A stretch of DNA of 27,210 nucleotides from the NCBI GenBank assembly GCA_000432335.1, contig HF995373.1, positions 1 through 27,210 on the forward strand, in the 5' to 3' direction. The notes under the pieces were generated by a model. The model was not told where the DNA came from and made no database searches. It worked only from the letters and a program-made list of their open reading frames with translations. Each line of letters begins with the position of its first letter. Position 1 is the first letter of the stretch. This DNA comes from Firmicutes bacterium CAG:646. GTDB taxonomy: Bacteria > Bacillota > Clostridia > Lachnospirales > Lachnospiraceae. This document shows positions 7,381 through 15,959 of the stretch, in pieces. Position numbers and translations under genes: made by a program.

Positions 7381-7824
7381 ATGGGTAGAAGAGAACAGAG
7401 AGAGAATATATTTCAGTTACTTTTTATGACAGAATTTAACGATGGAGAGGCCATGAACGAACAGCAGAGGCTGTATCTGGAAGGAATTGAAGATCTGAAG
7501 GAGAAAGATCGAATCTATATTCAGGAAAAGTTTCAGAAAATCAATGAAAAGATTCCTCAGTTGGATGAACGTTTGAATGAGACAAGTAAGGGCTGGAAAA
7601 CCAGCAGAATGAATAAGGTGGATCTTACGATACTCCGCCTTGCCTTTTACGAGATTTTATGGGATGAGGACGTACCGCAGAGCGTAGCGATCAATGAAGC
7701 GGTGGAACTGGCAAAAAAATTCGGAGGAAATGATTCCTCTTCTTTTGTCAATGGAGTGCTTGCAAGGCTGGTAAAACAGCAGAAACAGGCAAAAGCAGAA
7801 GGAGAAGAAAGAGCCGATGGCTAA
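7381..7824 (+). CDS. nusB: Transcription antitermination factor NusB
   Basis: NusB binds boxA RNA with NusE (S10) and supports antitermination of rRNA operons. The 147-residue protein starts with the family signature MGRREQRENIFQLLFMTEFN and ends with DLTILRLAFYEILWDEDVPQSVAINEAVELAKKFGGNDSSSFVNGVL, the characteristic C-terminal helical core. Length matches the family. The ATG at 7381 follows GGAGG. Its last codons overlap the xseA start by 8 bases, so nusB heads a long, closely packed gene run that continues to recN. Confidence 0.97.
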   Translation: MGRREQRENIFQLLFMTEFNDGEAMNEQQRLYLEGIEDLKEKDRIYIQEKFQKINEKIPQLDERLNETSKGWKTSRMNKVDLTILRLAFYEILWDEDVPQSVAINEAVELAKKFGGNDSSSFVNGVLARLVKQQKQAKAEGEERADG

Positions 7825-9043
7825 TGTATATTCCGTGTCCCAGGTGAACAGTTATATCAAGAATATGTTCACACAGGACTTTATGCTGAACAGAATTTCC
7901 GTTCGGGGAGAAGTGAGTAACTGTAAGTACCATACTTCCGGGCATCTGTATTTTTCCTTAAAAGATCTTTCGGGAGCCATTTCCTGCGTCATGTTTGCAG
8001 GACAGAGAAAAGGGTTGGCTTTCGCTATGAAGGACGGCGATAAGGTGATCGTTACGGGAAGTGTGGATGTGTATGAGAGAGATGGAAAATATCAGCTTTA
8101 TGCTCGCTCGATTCAGCTGGAAGGGGCAGGTATCCTGTATGAAAAGTTTCTGGCTCTGAAGGAAGAACTGGAAGAGATGGGAATGTTTTCCGAAGAATAT
8201 AAGCAGCCGATTCCACGATTTGCCCGCAGACTGGGAGTGGTTACTGCTCCTACCGGGGCGGCGGTGCAGGATATTCGGAATATTTCTTATCGCAGGAATC
8301 CTTATGTGGAGATTATTCTTTATCCTGCGCTTGTGCAGGGAGAGGGAGCGAAGGACAGCATTGTGAACGGGATTCGTGCGTTGGATGAACTGGGAGTAGA
8401 TGTGATTATCGTAGGTCGGGGCGGCGGATCAATAGAAGATCTGTGGGCGTTTAACGAGGAAGCAGTAGCCCGGGCGATTTTTCAGTGTGCTACACCGATT
8501 ATTTCTGCGGTGGGGCATGAGACAGATGTGACGATCGCAGATTATGTGGCAGATCTTCGGGCGCCTACGCCTTCTGCGGCAGCGGAGCTGGCAGTCTTTG
8601 ATTATCAGGCTTTGATGGAACAGCTGAAAAATTATGACAGTCGTTTGCAATTTTCCATGAACAGCCGTCTGGCGCTTCAGAAGCAGAGGATGGAGCATTA
8701 CAGAACTCGTCTGGGATATCTGAGTCCTGAGAAACTTCTCAGGGATCGGAGAATGTATCTTTTGCAGACAGAAGAGAAGCTGCAGCAGAGGATGGAGCAG
8801 ATTTTGAAAGAATACAGACACCGCCTGGGAATCTATATTGAAAGAGTGAAGGGACTGTCGCCCCTGGAAAAACTGAATCAGGGATTTGCGTATGTGGAAG
8901 GAGTGCAGGGAAGGTCGGTGACCAGTGCAGAACAGGTACAGGCAGGAGAACTGCTGCAGATCCATGTAAGGGATGGAAAGATTTATTCCCGGGTGGAGAA
9001 AATAGAAAAAGAAGGAGCTTGCGTATGGGAGCAAAAGAAATGA
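7817..9043 (+). CDS. xseA: Exonuclease VII large subunit
   Basis: XseA is the catalytic subunit of exonuclease VII, a single-strand DNA exonuclease working with XseB. The 408 residues show an N-terminal OB fold (VRGEVSNCKYHTSGHLYFSLKD, about residues 25-50). The catalytic region has GVVTAPTGAAVQDI, GRGGGSIEDLWAFNEE and SAVGHETDVTIADYVADLRAPTPSAAAEL, followed by a long helical arm. The ATG at 7817 lies inside the end of nusB, and xseB begins inside the end of xseA, so translation of the three is probably coupled. Confidence 0.97.
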   Translation: MANVYSVSQVNSYIKNMFTQDFMLNRISVRGEVSNCKYHTSGHLYFSLKDLSGAISCVMFAGQRKGLAFAMKDGDKVIVTGSVDVYERDGKYQLYARSIQLEGAGILYEKFLALKEELEEMGMFSEEYKQPIPRFARRLGVVTAPTGAAVQDIRNISYRRNPYVEIILYPALVQGEGAKDSIVNGIRALDELGVDVIIVGRGGGSIEDLWAFNEEAVARAIFQCATPIISAVGHETDVTIADYVADLRAPTPSAAAELAVFDYQALMEQLKNYDSRLQFSMNSRLALQKQRMEHYRTRLGYLSPEKLLRDRRMYLLQTEEKLQQRMEQILKEYRHRLGIYIERVKGLSPLEKLNQGFAYVEGVQGRSVTSAEQVQAGELLQIHVRDGKIYSRVEKIEKEGACVWEQKK

Positions 9044-9234
9044 GTATGGAAGAAGCATTTTCCCAGTTGGACGGGATCGTGGGACGCCTGGAAAGCGGAG
9101 AAGCTTCTTTGGAAGAAGCATTTCAAATCTATCAAAAGGGAATGGAGCTTTTGAAAAATTGCAGCGACAAAATTGACCGGGTAGAAAAAAAGATGATGAA
9201 GCTGAATGAAAATGGTGATTTAAGTGAATTTTAA
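9025..9234 (+). CDS. xseB: Exonuclease VII small subunit
   Basis: XseB is the small helical partner of XseA. The 69-residue protein matches the family: SMEEAFSQLDGIVGRLESGEASLEEAFQIYQKGMELLKNC, then a C-terminal coiled segment with DKIDRVEKKMMKLNENG. I place the start at ATG 9025, 7 bases after GGAG (9014-9017). An in-frame TTG at 9019 is too close to that site. It overlaps xseA by 19 bases and ispA by 11. Confidence 0.95.
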   Translation: MGAKEMSMEEAFSQLDGIVGRLESGEASLEEAFQIYQKGMELLKNCSDKIDRVEKKMMKLNENGDLSEF

Positions 9235-10111
9235 AGAAGAACTGGAAAAAAGAAAATCAGAGCTGGAAGAGATCCTGGAGAAGTATCTTCCGGCAGAGGA
9301 AGGTTTTTGTAAAGAACTGGCGCAGGCGATGAATTACAGTATGAGGGCAGGTGGAAAGCGTCTGCGGCCTTTGCTGATGGCAGAGACGTATAAGATGTTT
9401 GGCGGAACTTCCCAGATCATTCAGCCGTTTCTGGCGGCAATCGAGATGATTCATACCTCTTCGCTGATTCACGATGATCTTCCGGCGATTGACAATGATG
9501 AGTATCGCAGAGGGAAGCGAACGACCCATGCCGTTTATGGAGAGGCGCTGGGAGTTCTGAGCGGGGATGCGCTGCTGAATTATGCTTATGAGACAGCCAG
9601 CAAAGCCTTCCTTATGGAACCGGAAAATCCTCAGATTGGCAGAGCCTTTGGCATACTCACCGGTAAAACGGGGATTTGCGGAATGCTGGGAGGGCAGAGC
9701 GTAGATGTGACCAACGAAGGAAAAGAAATTTCCAGAGAAATGCTGGATTATATATATGAAAATAAGACTTCTGCTCTGATTGAAGCTTCTGTCATGGTGG
9801 GAGCGGTTCTGGCAGGAGCTTCTCAGAAAGAAGTTTCCAGAATGGAGAGGATTGGAAATAAGGTGGGACTTGCCTTTCAGATTCGGGATGATATTCTGGA
9901 TGTGACCAGTACCATGGAGGAATTGGGAAAACCGGTGTTCAGCGATGAAAAAAATCATAAAGTGACGTATGTTACCTTAAAAGGACTCCCCGAGGCATCC
10001 AAAGAGGTGGAAAGAATTTCCGGGGAAGCAGTGGAAGAATTAGAAAGTTTTCCGGAGAAGAATACATTTCTGATTCGGTTGGTGAAAGAACTGGTAGATC
10101 GAAAAAATTAA
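9224..10111 (+). CDS. ispA: Polyprenyl (farnesyl-type) diphosphate synthase
   Basis: This enzyme condenses isopentenyl diphosphate with allylic diphosphates to make farnesyl or geranyl diphosphate, feeding undecaprenyl and quinone-type products. The 295-residue protein has GGKRLRPLL (about 44-52), the first aspartate-rich motif DDLPAIDND with the short-chain type spacing, KRTTHAVYGEA, and the second aspartate motif QIRDDILD near 220. The GTG at 9224 is the only start consistent with the family N-terminus; it overlaps the end of xseB and has only a weak binding site, suggesting coupled translation. The neighbouring dxs supplies the precursor pathway. Confidence 0.95.
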   Translation: MNFKEELEKRKSELEEILEKYLPAEEGFCKELAQAMNYSMRAGGKRLRPLLMAETYKMFGGTSQIIQPFLAAIEMIHTSSLIHDDLPAIDNDEYRRGKRTTHAVYGEALGVLSGDALLNYAYETASKAFLMEPENPQIGRAFGILTGKTGICGMLGGQSVDVTNEGKEISREMLDYIYENKTSALIEASVMVGAVLAGASQKEVSRMERIGNKVGLAFQIRDDILDVTSTMEELGKPVFSDEKNHKVTYVTLKGLPEASKEVERISGEAVEELESFPEKNTFLIRLVKELVDRKN

Positions 10112-10140
10112 GAAATACCGGATGTAAAGGACGGTTTGAT

Positions 10141-12024
10141 ATGATATTAGATAGGATAAAAAAGCCCAATGATGTGAAGGCATTGAATATTTCGGAATGT
10201 GAAATGTTGGCTGAAGAGATCCGGCAGTTTTTGGTGGATTCTCTCAGTGAAACAGGAGGACATCTGGCTTCTAATCTGGGAGTAGTGGAATTGACGATTG
10301 CCCTTCACAGAGTATTGGAATTTCCGCAGGATAAGCTCATCTGGGATGTGGGACATCAGGCTTATACCCATAAGATTCTTACGGGAAGAAAGGAACAGTT
10401 TGATACCTTAAGAAAAACAGGAGGGCTAAGCGGATTTCCAAAGAGAAAGGAAAGCGATTGTGATGCTTTTGATACGGGTCACAGCTCTACATCGATTTCT
10501 GCGGGGCTGGGTATGGTGCGGGCCAGGGATTTAAAGGGTGAAAATCATACAGTGATTTCGGTGATTGGAGATGGCGCGCTGACCGGAGGTATGGCCTACG
10601 AAGCGTTGAACAATGCTGCCAGCCTGAAGAAAAATTTTATTGTTGTTTTGAATGATAATGAGATGTCTATCACCAAGAATGTGGGAGGGATGTCTTCTTA
10701 TCTGGGGAATATCCGCACAGCGGCAGCTTATACAGAGCTGAAGCTGGGAGTTACTAATGTGTTAAAAAAGATTCCCAAGGTGGGAGAGGGAATGGTAGAC
10801 GCCCTTCACAAGACAAAAGACAGCCTGAAACAATTTGTGATCCCCGGTATGCTCTTTGAAAATATGGGTATGACGTATCTGGGACCGGTGGATGGTCATA
10901 ATCTGGTGCAGCTTACCAAGATTTTGAATGAAGCAAAGAGAAAGCCGGGACCAGTGCTGGTGCATGTGCTGACGGAAAAGGGAAGAGGATATGAGCCAGC
11001 AGTGCGTCATCCGGCAAGATTCCATGGAGCGGCGCCCTTTGAGATTGAAACGGGTCTGCCAAAATCCAATGGGAAGGCGAATTATACGGATATTTTTTCT
11101 ACAGTGATGCGAAAATTTGGAGACCGGGAGCCGGATGTGGTGGCAGTATCTGCAGCTATGGTTCCGGGAACCGGGCTAAAACGATTTGGAAATATGTTTC
11201 CTGATCGACTTTTTGATGTGGGAATTGCGGAGGAACATGCGGTGACATTTGCGGCGGGGCTGGCTCTGGGCGGGCTTCGGCCGGTGGTTGCTATTTACTC
11301 ATCTTTCCTGCAAAGGGCGGTGGATCAGATTCTTCATGACGTATGTATGCAGAAGCTTCCTGTAGTTTTTGCGGTAGACAGGGCAGGACTTGTGGGAAGT
11401 GACGGAGAGACCCATCATGGATGTTTTGACCTTTCCTATTTGTCGATGATGCCCAATATGACTTTGATGGCGCCGAAAAACAAATGGGAATTGTCGGATA
11501 TGATGAAATTTGCCATTAAGCAGAATGGTCCGGTGGCGATCCGTTATCCCAGAGGGGAAGCTTATGATGGTCTGGAAGATAAACGAGAGCCGATAGAAAT
11601 GGGAAAATCGGAGCTTTTATATCAAGGAAGTGAGATTGCCCTTCTGGCAGTGGGAAGTATGGTGAAAGTGGCGCAGGAAGTCTATAATAACCTGCGGGCA
11701 AAGGGGCAGAAGGTAACGCTGGTGAATATGCGTTTTGTAAAGCCTCTGGATACCCAGCGTCTGGATGAACTGGCAAAAGATCACGAGTTGTTTGTGACGC
11801 TGGAAGAAAATGTAAAGAATGGCGGCTTTGGAGAAAAGGTTCTGGATTATTTCGGAGAACAAACGGAGGGTCCTAAAGTACGCATTGTCGCTATAGAAGA
11901 TCAGTTTGTACCTCATGGAAGTGTGACAGATCTCATGCGTCAGCAGAGAATGGACAGCGCTTCCGTAACTTCCCGTGTAGAAGAATGGATGACAGAACTG
12001 AGGGAGAACAGGAGAGAAAAATGA
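10141..12024 (+). CDS. dxs: 1-Deoxy-D-xylulose-5-phosphate synthase
   Basis: Dxs joins pyruvate and glyceraldehyde 3-phosphate with thiamine diphosphate to start the MEP isoprenoid pathway. The 627-residue product has the expected order: SLSETGGHLASNLGVVELT near residue 35, WDVGHQAYTHKILTGR, the thiamine-binding GDGALTGGMAYEALNN near 145, and the transketolase central and C-terminal domains with EEHAVTFAAGLALGG, DRAGLVGSDGETHHG and NMRFVKPLD. The start ATG follows AAAGGA. The stop overlaps the tlyA start (ATGA). Confidence 0.97.
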   Translation: MILDRIKKPNDVKALNISECEMLAEEIRQFLVDSLSETGGHLASNLGVVELTIALHRVLEFPQDKLIWDVGHQAYTHKILTGRKEQFDTLRKTGGLSGFPKRKESDCDAFDTGHSSTSISAGLGMVRARDLKGENHTVISVIGDGALTGGMAYEALNNAASLKKNFIVVLNDNEMSITKNVGGMSSYLGNIRTAAAYTELKLGVTNVLKKIPKVGEGMVDALHKTKDSLKQFVIPGMLFENMGMTYLGPVDGHNLVQLTKILNEAKRKPGPVLVHVLTEKGRGYEPAVRHPARFHGAAPFEIETGLPKSNGKANYTDIFSTVMRKFGDREPDVVAVSAAMVPGTGLKRFGNMFPDRLFDVGIAEEHAVTFAAGLALGGLRPVVAIYSSFLQRAVDQILHDVCMQKLPVVFAVDRAGLVGSDGETHHGCFDLSYLSMMPNMTLMAPKNKWELSDMMKFAIKQNGPVAIRYPRGEAYDGLEDKREPIEMGKSELLYQGSEIALLAVGSMVKVAQEVYNNLRAKGQKVTLVNMRFVKPLDTQRLDELAKDHELFVTLEENVKNGGFGEKVLDYFGEQTEGPKVRIVAIEDQFVPHGSVTDLMRQQRMDSASVTSRVEEWMTELRENRREK

Positions 12025-12833
12025 AAGAGAGATTAGATGTACTGGTGGTTAGCCGAGGCCTGGCTCCTTCCAGAGAGAAAGCGAAAGCGATCATTATGGC
12101 GGGAAATGTACTGGTGGACGGGCAAAGGGAAGACAAAGCAGGCTCCATGTTTCCGGACACAGTGGAGATCACGGTAAAAGGACATACGCTGCCGTATGTG
12201 AGTCGCGGAGGTCTGAAACTGGAAAAAGCCATGACGCATTTTGGAGTAACGCTGGAAGGGAAAATCTGCATGGATGTGGGCGCTTCTACGGGAGGATTTA
12301 CCGATTGCATGCTGCAAAATGGAGCGGTGAAAGTGTATTCCATTGATGTAGGGCATGGTCAGTTAGACTGGAAATTGAGAAATGATCCCCGGGTGGTATG
12401 TATGGAAAGAACGAATATCCGTTATGTGACTCCGGCAGATATTCAGGAGTTTTCTCAGTTTACTTCGATTGACGTGTCGTTTATTTCCTTGACGAAGGTT
12501 CTTTTGCCGGTGCGGGAACTTCTGGCAGACGGCGGAGAGGTGGTATGCCTGATCAAGCCCCAGTTTGAAGCGGGAAGAGAAAAAGTAGGAAAAAAAGGTG
12601 TTGTGAGAGATCCTCAGGTACATCGTGAGGTGATTGAAAAGATTATTGCATACGCCGGAGATATTTCTTTTGAGGTGAAGAATCTGGAATTTTCTCCGAT
12701 CAAGGGACCTGAGGGAAATATCGAATATCTTCTGCATATCAAAAAACTTCCGGAGGGAAGATACGGAGAGGATGCGGCGGTAGATGTGGGAAAGGTAGTG
12801 GAAAATGCTCACAAAGAACTGAGCAGCAGGTAA
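12021..12833 (+). CDS. tlyA: TlyA-family rRNA 2'-O-methyltransferase
   Basis: TlyA proteins carry an S4 RNA-binding domain and an FtsJ-like methyltransferase domain; characterised members methylate ribose at C1920 of 23S rRNA, and some also C1409 of 16S rRNA. Older annotation calls them hemolysins. The 270-residue protein shows the S4 domain at 2-60 (RLDVLVVSRGLAPSREKAKA, then MAGNVLVDG) and the SAM-binding motif DVGASTGGFTDCMLQNGA near residue 92. Later come SIDVSFISLTKVLLP and LIKPQFEAGRE. ATG 12021 is chosen because AGGAGAG stands just before it and the family begins MKERLDVL; the upstream extension lies in dxs. NadK follows after four bases. Confidence 0.95.
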   Translation: MKERLDVLVVSRGLAPSREKAKAIIMAGNVLVDGQREDKAGSMFPDTVEITVKGHTLPYVSRGGLKLEKAMTHFGVTLEGKICMDVGASTGGFTDCMLQNGAVKVYSIDVGHGQLDWKLRNDPRVVCMERTNIRYVTPADIQEFSQFTSIDVSFISLTKVLLPVRELLADGGEVVCLIKPQFEAGREKVGKKGVVRDPQVHREVIEKIIAYAGDISFEVKNLEFSPIKGPEGNIEYLLHIKKLPEGRYGEDAAVDVGKVVENAHKELSSR

Positions 12834-12837
12834 TGTT

Positions 12838-13701
12838 ATGGAAAAGTTTACGATTATTACCAACAGCGTGAAAGATAAAAATCAGTCAGTTGCGCAAAGA
12901 ATTGCCGATTATCTGGCAAATCATAAAAAAGAATGTGTGATTCTGGAGGCAGAAGAAAAGCGGGAGAATCAGCCCTGCCATTATACGGATGTATCGCGGA
13001 TTCCTGAGGACGTACAGTGTGTGATCGTTCTGGGCGGAGACGGGACGCTTCTTCAGGCTGCCCGGGATGTGGTGGATCGGGAGATTCCTCTGTTTGGAAT
13101 TAATCTGGGTACGCTGGGATATCTGGCGGAGATTGAGCAGCATAATATTTATCCGGCTCTGGATCGGCTGATGAGCGACCGTTTTACTATTGAGAGGCGC
13201 ATGATGCTCTCTGGTGAGATCCTTCGCAATGGAGAGAAAATCGCTTCTGATGTGGCGCTCAATGATATTGTGATCAGCAGAGAAGGAGCTCTTCGCGTGG
13301 TTCGGTTTAATAACTATGTAAACGATACCTTTCTGAATACATATAAAGCAGATGGGATTATTATTTCCACTCCTACCGGTTCTACCGGCTACAGCCTTTC
13401 TGCCGGGGGACCGATTATTTCCCCCAATGCCTCCATGCTTTTGATGACCCCTCTGGCGCCTCATACGCTGAATACCAGAAGTATTGTATTTTCACCGGAG
13501 GATGTGATCACTGTGGAACTGGGAGAAGGTCGGGATGGCAGTGTGGAACAGGGAATGGCTTCCTTTGATGGAGATTCCAGTGTTCCCATGATCACGGGAG
13601 ATCGGATTGTGATATCCAAATCGAAAAAAGATACCCAGATCATAAAAATTAATAATATCAGTTTTTTGGAAACACTTCGGAATAAGATGAGGAATAATTA
13701 G
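12838..13701 (+). CDS. nadK: NAD kinase
   Basis: NadK phosphorylates NAD to NADP using ATP or polyphosphate. The 287-residue protein contains the hallmark GGDGTLLQAAR near residue 65, FGINLGTLGYLAEIE, NDIVISREG, and the substrate-binding STPTGSTGYSLSAGGPIISP near 180. It sits between tlyA and argR, the usual clostridial arrangement, separated by 4 and 12 bases, so it is probably read from the same transcript. The start ATG lies immediately behind the tlyA stop without an obviously strong binding site. Confidence 0.96.
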   Translation: MEKFTIITNSVKDKNQSVAQRIADYLANHKKECVILEAEEKRENQPCHYTDVSRIPEDVQCVIVLGGDGTLLQAARDVVDREIPLFGINLGTLGYLAEIEQHNIYPALDRLMSDRFTIERRMMLSGEILRNGEKIASDVALNDIVISREGALRVVRFNNYVNDTFLNTYKADGIIISTPTGSTGYSLSAGGPIISPNASMLLMTPLAPHTLNTRSIVFSPEDVITVELGEGRDGSVEQGMASFDGDSSVPMITGDRIVISKSKKDTQIIKINNISFLETLRNKMRNN

Positions 13702-13713
13702 GAGGAAATAGCC

Positions 13714-14175
13714 ATGAAAATGAAGAGGCATTCACAGATTATCCGTCTGATCAATCAGTATGACATTGAAACGCAGGAAGAATTGGTGGAAAAACTGAAT
13801 GAGAGCGGATTTCAGGTTACGCAGGCTACGGTTTCCCGGGATATCCGGGAGCTGAAGCTGACAAAGATTGCTAAGCCTGGCGGCAGGTTAAAATATGGAG
13901 TTCTTCAGAATGTGGATCAGGAAATGAGCCGGAAATATGTGAACGTTTTGCGGGCATCCTTTCAGTCCATGGATCTTGCTCAGAACATTCTGGTGATTAA
14001 GACGGTATCTGGTATGGCAATGGCGGCGGCAGCGGCGTTAGATGATATGGATTTTCAGGAAATTGTGGGCTGTATTGCCGGAGACAATACGATTATGTGT
14101 GCAGTGCGCAGTGCAGATGAAGCTCTTTTACTGATGGAAAAAATCAGAAAAATGTTGAGTCAGGACGAAAGGTAA
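13714..14175 (+). CDS. argR: Arginine repressor
   Basis: ArgR/AhrC is an arginine-sensing hexameric regulator of arginine synthesis and breakdown genes. The 153-residue protein has an N-terminal winged helix (RHSQIIRLINQYDIETQEEL, then VTQATVSRDIRELKLTKI) and a C-terminal oligomerisation and arginine-binding domain, with GCIAGDNTIMCAVRSADEA in place of the usual GTIAGDDTI-type motif. A strong AGGAGGAA site precedes ATG 13714. The location before recN is conserved in Clostridia and Bacilli. Confidence 0.96.
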   Translation: MKMKRHSQIIRLINQYDIETQEELVEKLNESGFQVTQATVSRDIRELKLTKIAKPGGRLKYGVLQNVDQEMSRKYVNVLRASFQSMDLAQNILVIKTVSGMAMAAAAALDDMDFQEIVGCIAGDNTIMCAVRSADEALLLMEKIRKMLSQDER

Positions 14176-14193
14176 GAAGAAAAAGGAGAGAGC

Positions 14194-15879
14194 ATGTTAT
14201 CCTATTTACACGTAAAGAATTTGGCTCTGATTGATGAGGCAGAGGTGGAATTTGGTCCCGGTCTCAATATCCTTACAGGTGAGACCGGCGCAGGAAAATC
14301 TATTCTCATGGGCTCGGTCAATCTGGCCTTGGGGCAGAAAATGTCCAGAGAAATGATTCGAAATCCTCAGAAACCTGCTTTGGTAGAACTGGTTTTTCAT
14401 GTGGATAATCCCAGATGCCTTGCAGCGTTAAAAGAGAAAGATATTATATTAGAAGATGGTCAGATCATTATATCGCGAAAACTGACGGGAACCCGAAGCA
14501 TCAGCCGTATCAATGGCGAAATCTGTACCGCAGCCCAGATTCGCGATATTTCTTCTCTTCTTCTGGATATTCACGGACAGCATGAGCATCAGTCTTTATT
14601 GTACCCAGAGCATCAGTTGGAAATTCTGGATGCTTATGGAAAAGAAAAGATCGGGGATAAAAAAGGAAAAGTCAGAGATTCTTATAAAGAGTGGCTGGTT
14701 TTGAAAAAAGAACTGGCATCTTACCAGTTGGATGAAGAATCCAGGAAACGAGAAATTGCTTTTCTGGAATTTGAGGTACAGGAAATAGAGGAAGCTGGTT
14801 TGAGCCCAGGAGAAGATCAGGAACTAGAAAAAAAATATAAGAAAATTTCCAATAGCAAAAGGATTCTGGAAAGTCTCAGTGCCGTGCAAAATTACGCAGG
14901 ATATGATACGGGAGCAGGAGAACTGGTGGGAAGAGCTTTGCAGGATATCACCCGAGTGGAGGGCTGCGACGATCAGCTTTCTCAGCTTTCCAGTATGCTG
15001 GCGGATGTGGAAAATCTTCTGAACGATGTCAACCGGGAGGTTTCTTCTTACGTTTCTGAAATGTCTTTTTCTGATGAAGAGTTCTATGAACTGGATCAGC
15101 GGTTGAATGTGTTAAATCATCTGAAGTCAAAATACGGTTCTACGATTGATGAGGTGCTTTCTTATCAGAAAGAAAAGCAGCAGGAACTAGACTGTTTGTA
15201 TCACTATGAAGAGTATAAGAAAGATCTGGAAAGAAAAACAGCAGCAGCGGAACAGCAGTTGGAAGAGCAGTGCAAAGCTCTGTCTGAGGACAGAAAAACC
15301 TGCGCCCGCCAGATGGCAGCTTCCATTCGGGAAGGATTGCAGGATCTGAATTTTCTGGATGTGGTTTTTGACATTACCTTTGAACAGAGTCAGCATTTTA
15401 CATCCAGCGGTTATGACAGAATCACGTTTCAGATTTCTACAAATCCGGGAGAACCGGTGCGGCCGCTGGCAAAAGTGGTATCCGGCGGTGAATTGTCCAG
15501 AATTATGCTTGCGATCAAGACGATTCTGGCAGATAAGGATGAGACGGAAACGTTGATTTTTGATGAGATCGATACGGGAATCAGCGGAAGAACGGCGCAG
15601 AAGGTGTCAGAGAAGATGGCGGTGATTGGGAAAAGCCATCAGGTGCTTTGCATTACCCATCTTCCGCAGATTGCAGCTATGGCAGATACGCATTTTGAAA
15701 TTATCAAAAATGTGGAAAATGGAGAAACTACCACGAAGATTCATCCCTTGTCCAGAGAAGATTCTGTTCGTGAACTGGCTCGTATTCTGGGCGGCGCTCA
15801 GATTACGGAGCATACACTGGTCAGTGCGGAAGAGATGAAAGATTTGGCACAAAATCAAAAAAATACAAGTGTGAAATAA
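14194..15879 (+). CDS. recN: DNA repair protein RecN
   Basis: RecN is an SMC-like ATPase acting early in double-strand break repair. The 561-residue protein has the Walker A motif GETGAGKSI near residue 30, IHGQHEHQSLL near 130, a long coiled-coil centre (about 150-370), the ABC signature VSGGELSRIMLAIKTIL near 430, and the Walker B region LIFDEIDTGISGRTAQKV, followed by ITHLPQIAAMADTHF. ATG 14194 follows AAGGAGAG. It is the last gene of the nusB-recN run; a terminator hairpin follows directly. Confidence 0.97.
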   Translation: MLSYLHVKNLALIDEAEVEFGPGLNILTGETGAGKSILMGSVNLALGQKMSREMIRNPQKPALVELVFHVDNPRCLAALKEKDIILEDGQIIISRKLTGTRSISRINGEICTAAQIRDISSLLLDIHGQHEHQSLLYPEHQLEILDAYGKEKIGDKKGKVRDSYKEWLVLKKELASYQLDEESRKREIAFLEFEVQEIEEAGLSPGEDQELEKKYKKISNSKRILESLSAVQNYAGYDTGAGELVGRALQDITRVEGCDDQLSQLSSMLADVENLLNDVNREVSSYVSEMSFSDEEFYELDQRLNVLNHLKSKYGSTIDEVLSYQKEKQQELDCLYHYEEYKKDLERKTAAAEQQLEEQCKALSEDRKTCARQMAASIREGLQDLNFLDVVFDITFEQSQHFTSSGYDRITFQISTNPGEPVRPLAKVVSGGELSRIMLAIKTILADKDETETLIFDEIDTGISGRTAQKVSEKMAVIGKSHQVLCITHLPQIAAMADTHFEIIKNVENGETTTKIHPLSREDSVRELARILGGAQITEHTLVSAEEMKDLAQNQKNTSVK

Positions 15880-15890
15880 AGAATTTGTCA

Positions 15891-15897
15891 CATACTA
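15891..15897 (+). promoter_or_regulatory. Forespore sigma (F/G) type -10 element of spoIVB
   Basis: CATACTA is an exact match to the -10 consensus of the forespore factors sigma-G (and close to sigma-F). It lies 63 bases upstream of the spoIVB start. The -35 region (around 15868-15873) is not a clear match. In B. subtilis spoIVB is transcribed by sigma-F and sigma-G, which supports the assignment. The expected start is near 15904. Confidence 0.55.
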
Positions 15898-15931
15898 AAA
15901 GAGGATATCTCAAACGATACCCTCTTTTTTT
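15897..15931 (+). terminator. recN terminator overlapping the spoIVB promoter
   Basis: The arms 15897-15908 and 15917-15928 pair with a single A-C mismatch around an 8-base loop. The right arm runs into seven T residues (15925-15931). It lies 17 bases after the recN stop. A transcript started from the adjacent -10 element would begin inside the left arm and could not form the whole hairpin. Confidence 0.8.
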
Positions 15932-15959
15932 AACCACAACATTAAAGGATGTGATAAAT

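Noticed and set aside
8429..9958. Minus-strand open frames of over 200 codons across xseA, xseB and ispA
   Set aside because: They mirror well-conserved plus-strand genes and show no recognisable protein features.
15885..15959. 25 extra codons at the spoIVB 5' end from TTG 15885
   Set aside because: They run through the recN terminator and promoter; the binding site favours TTG 15960.
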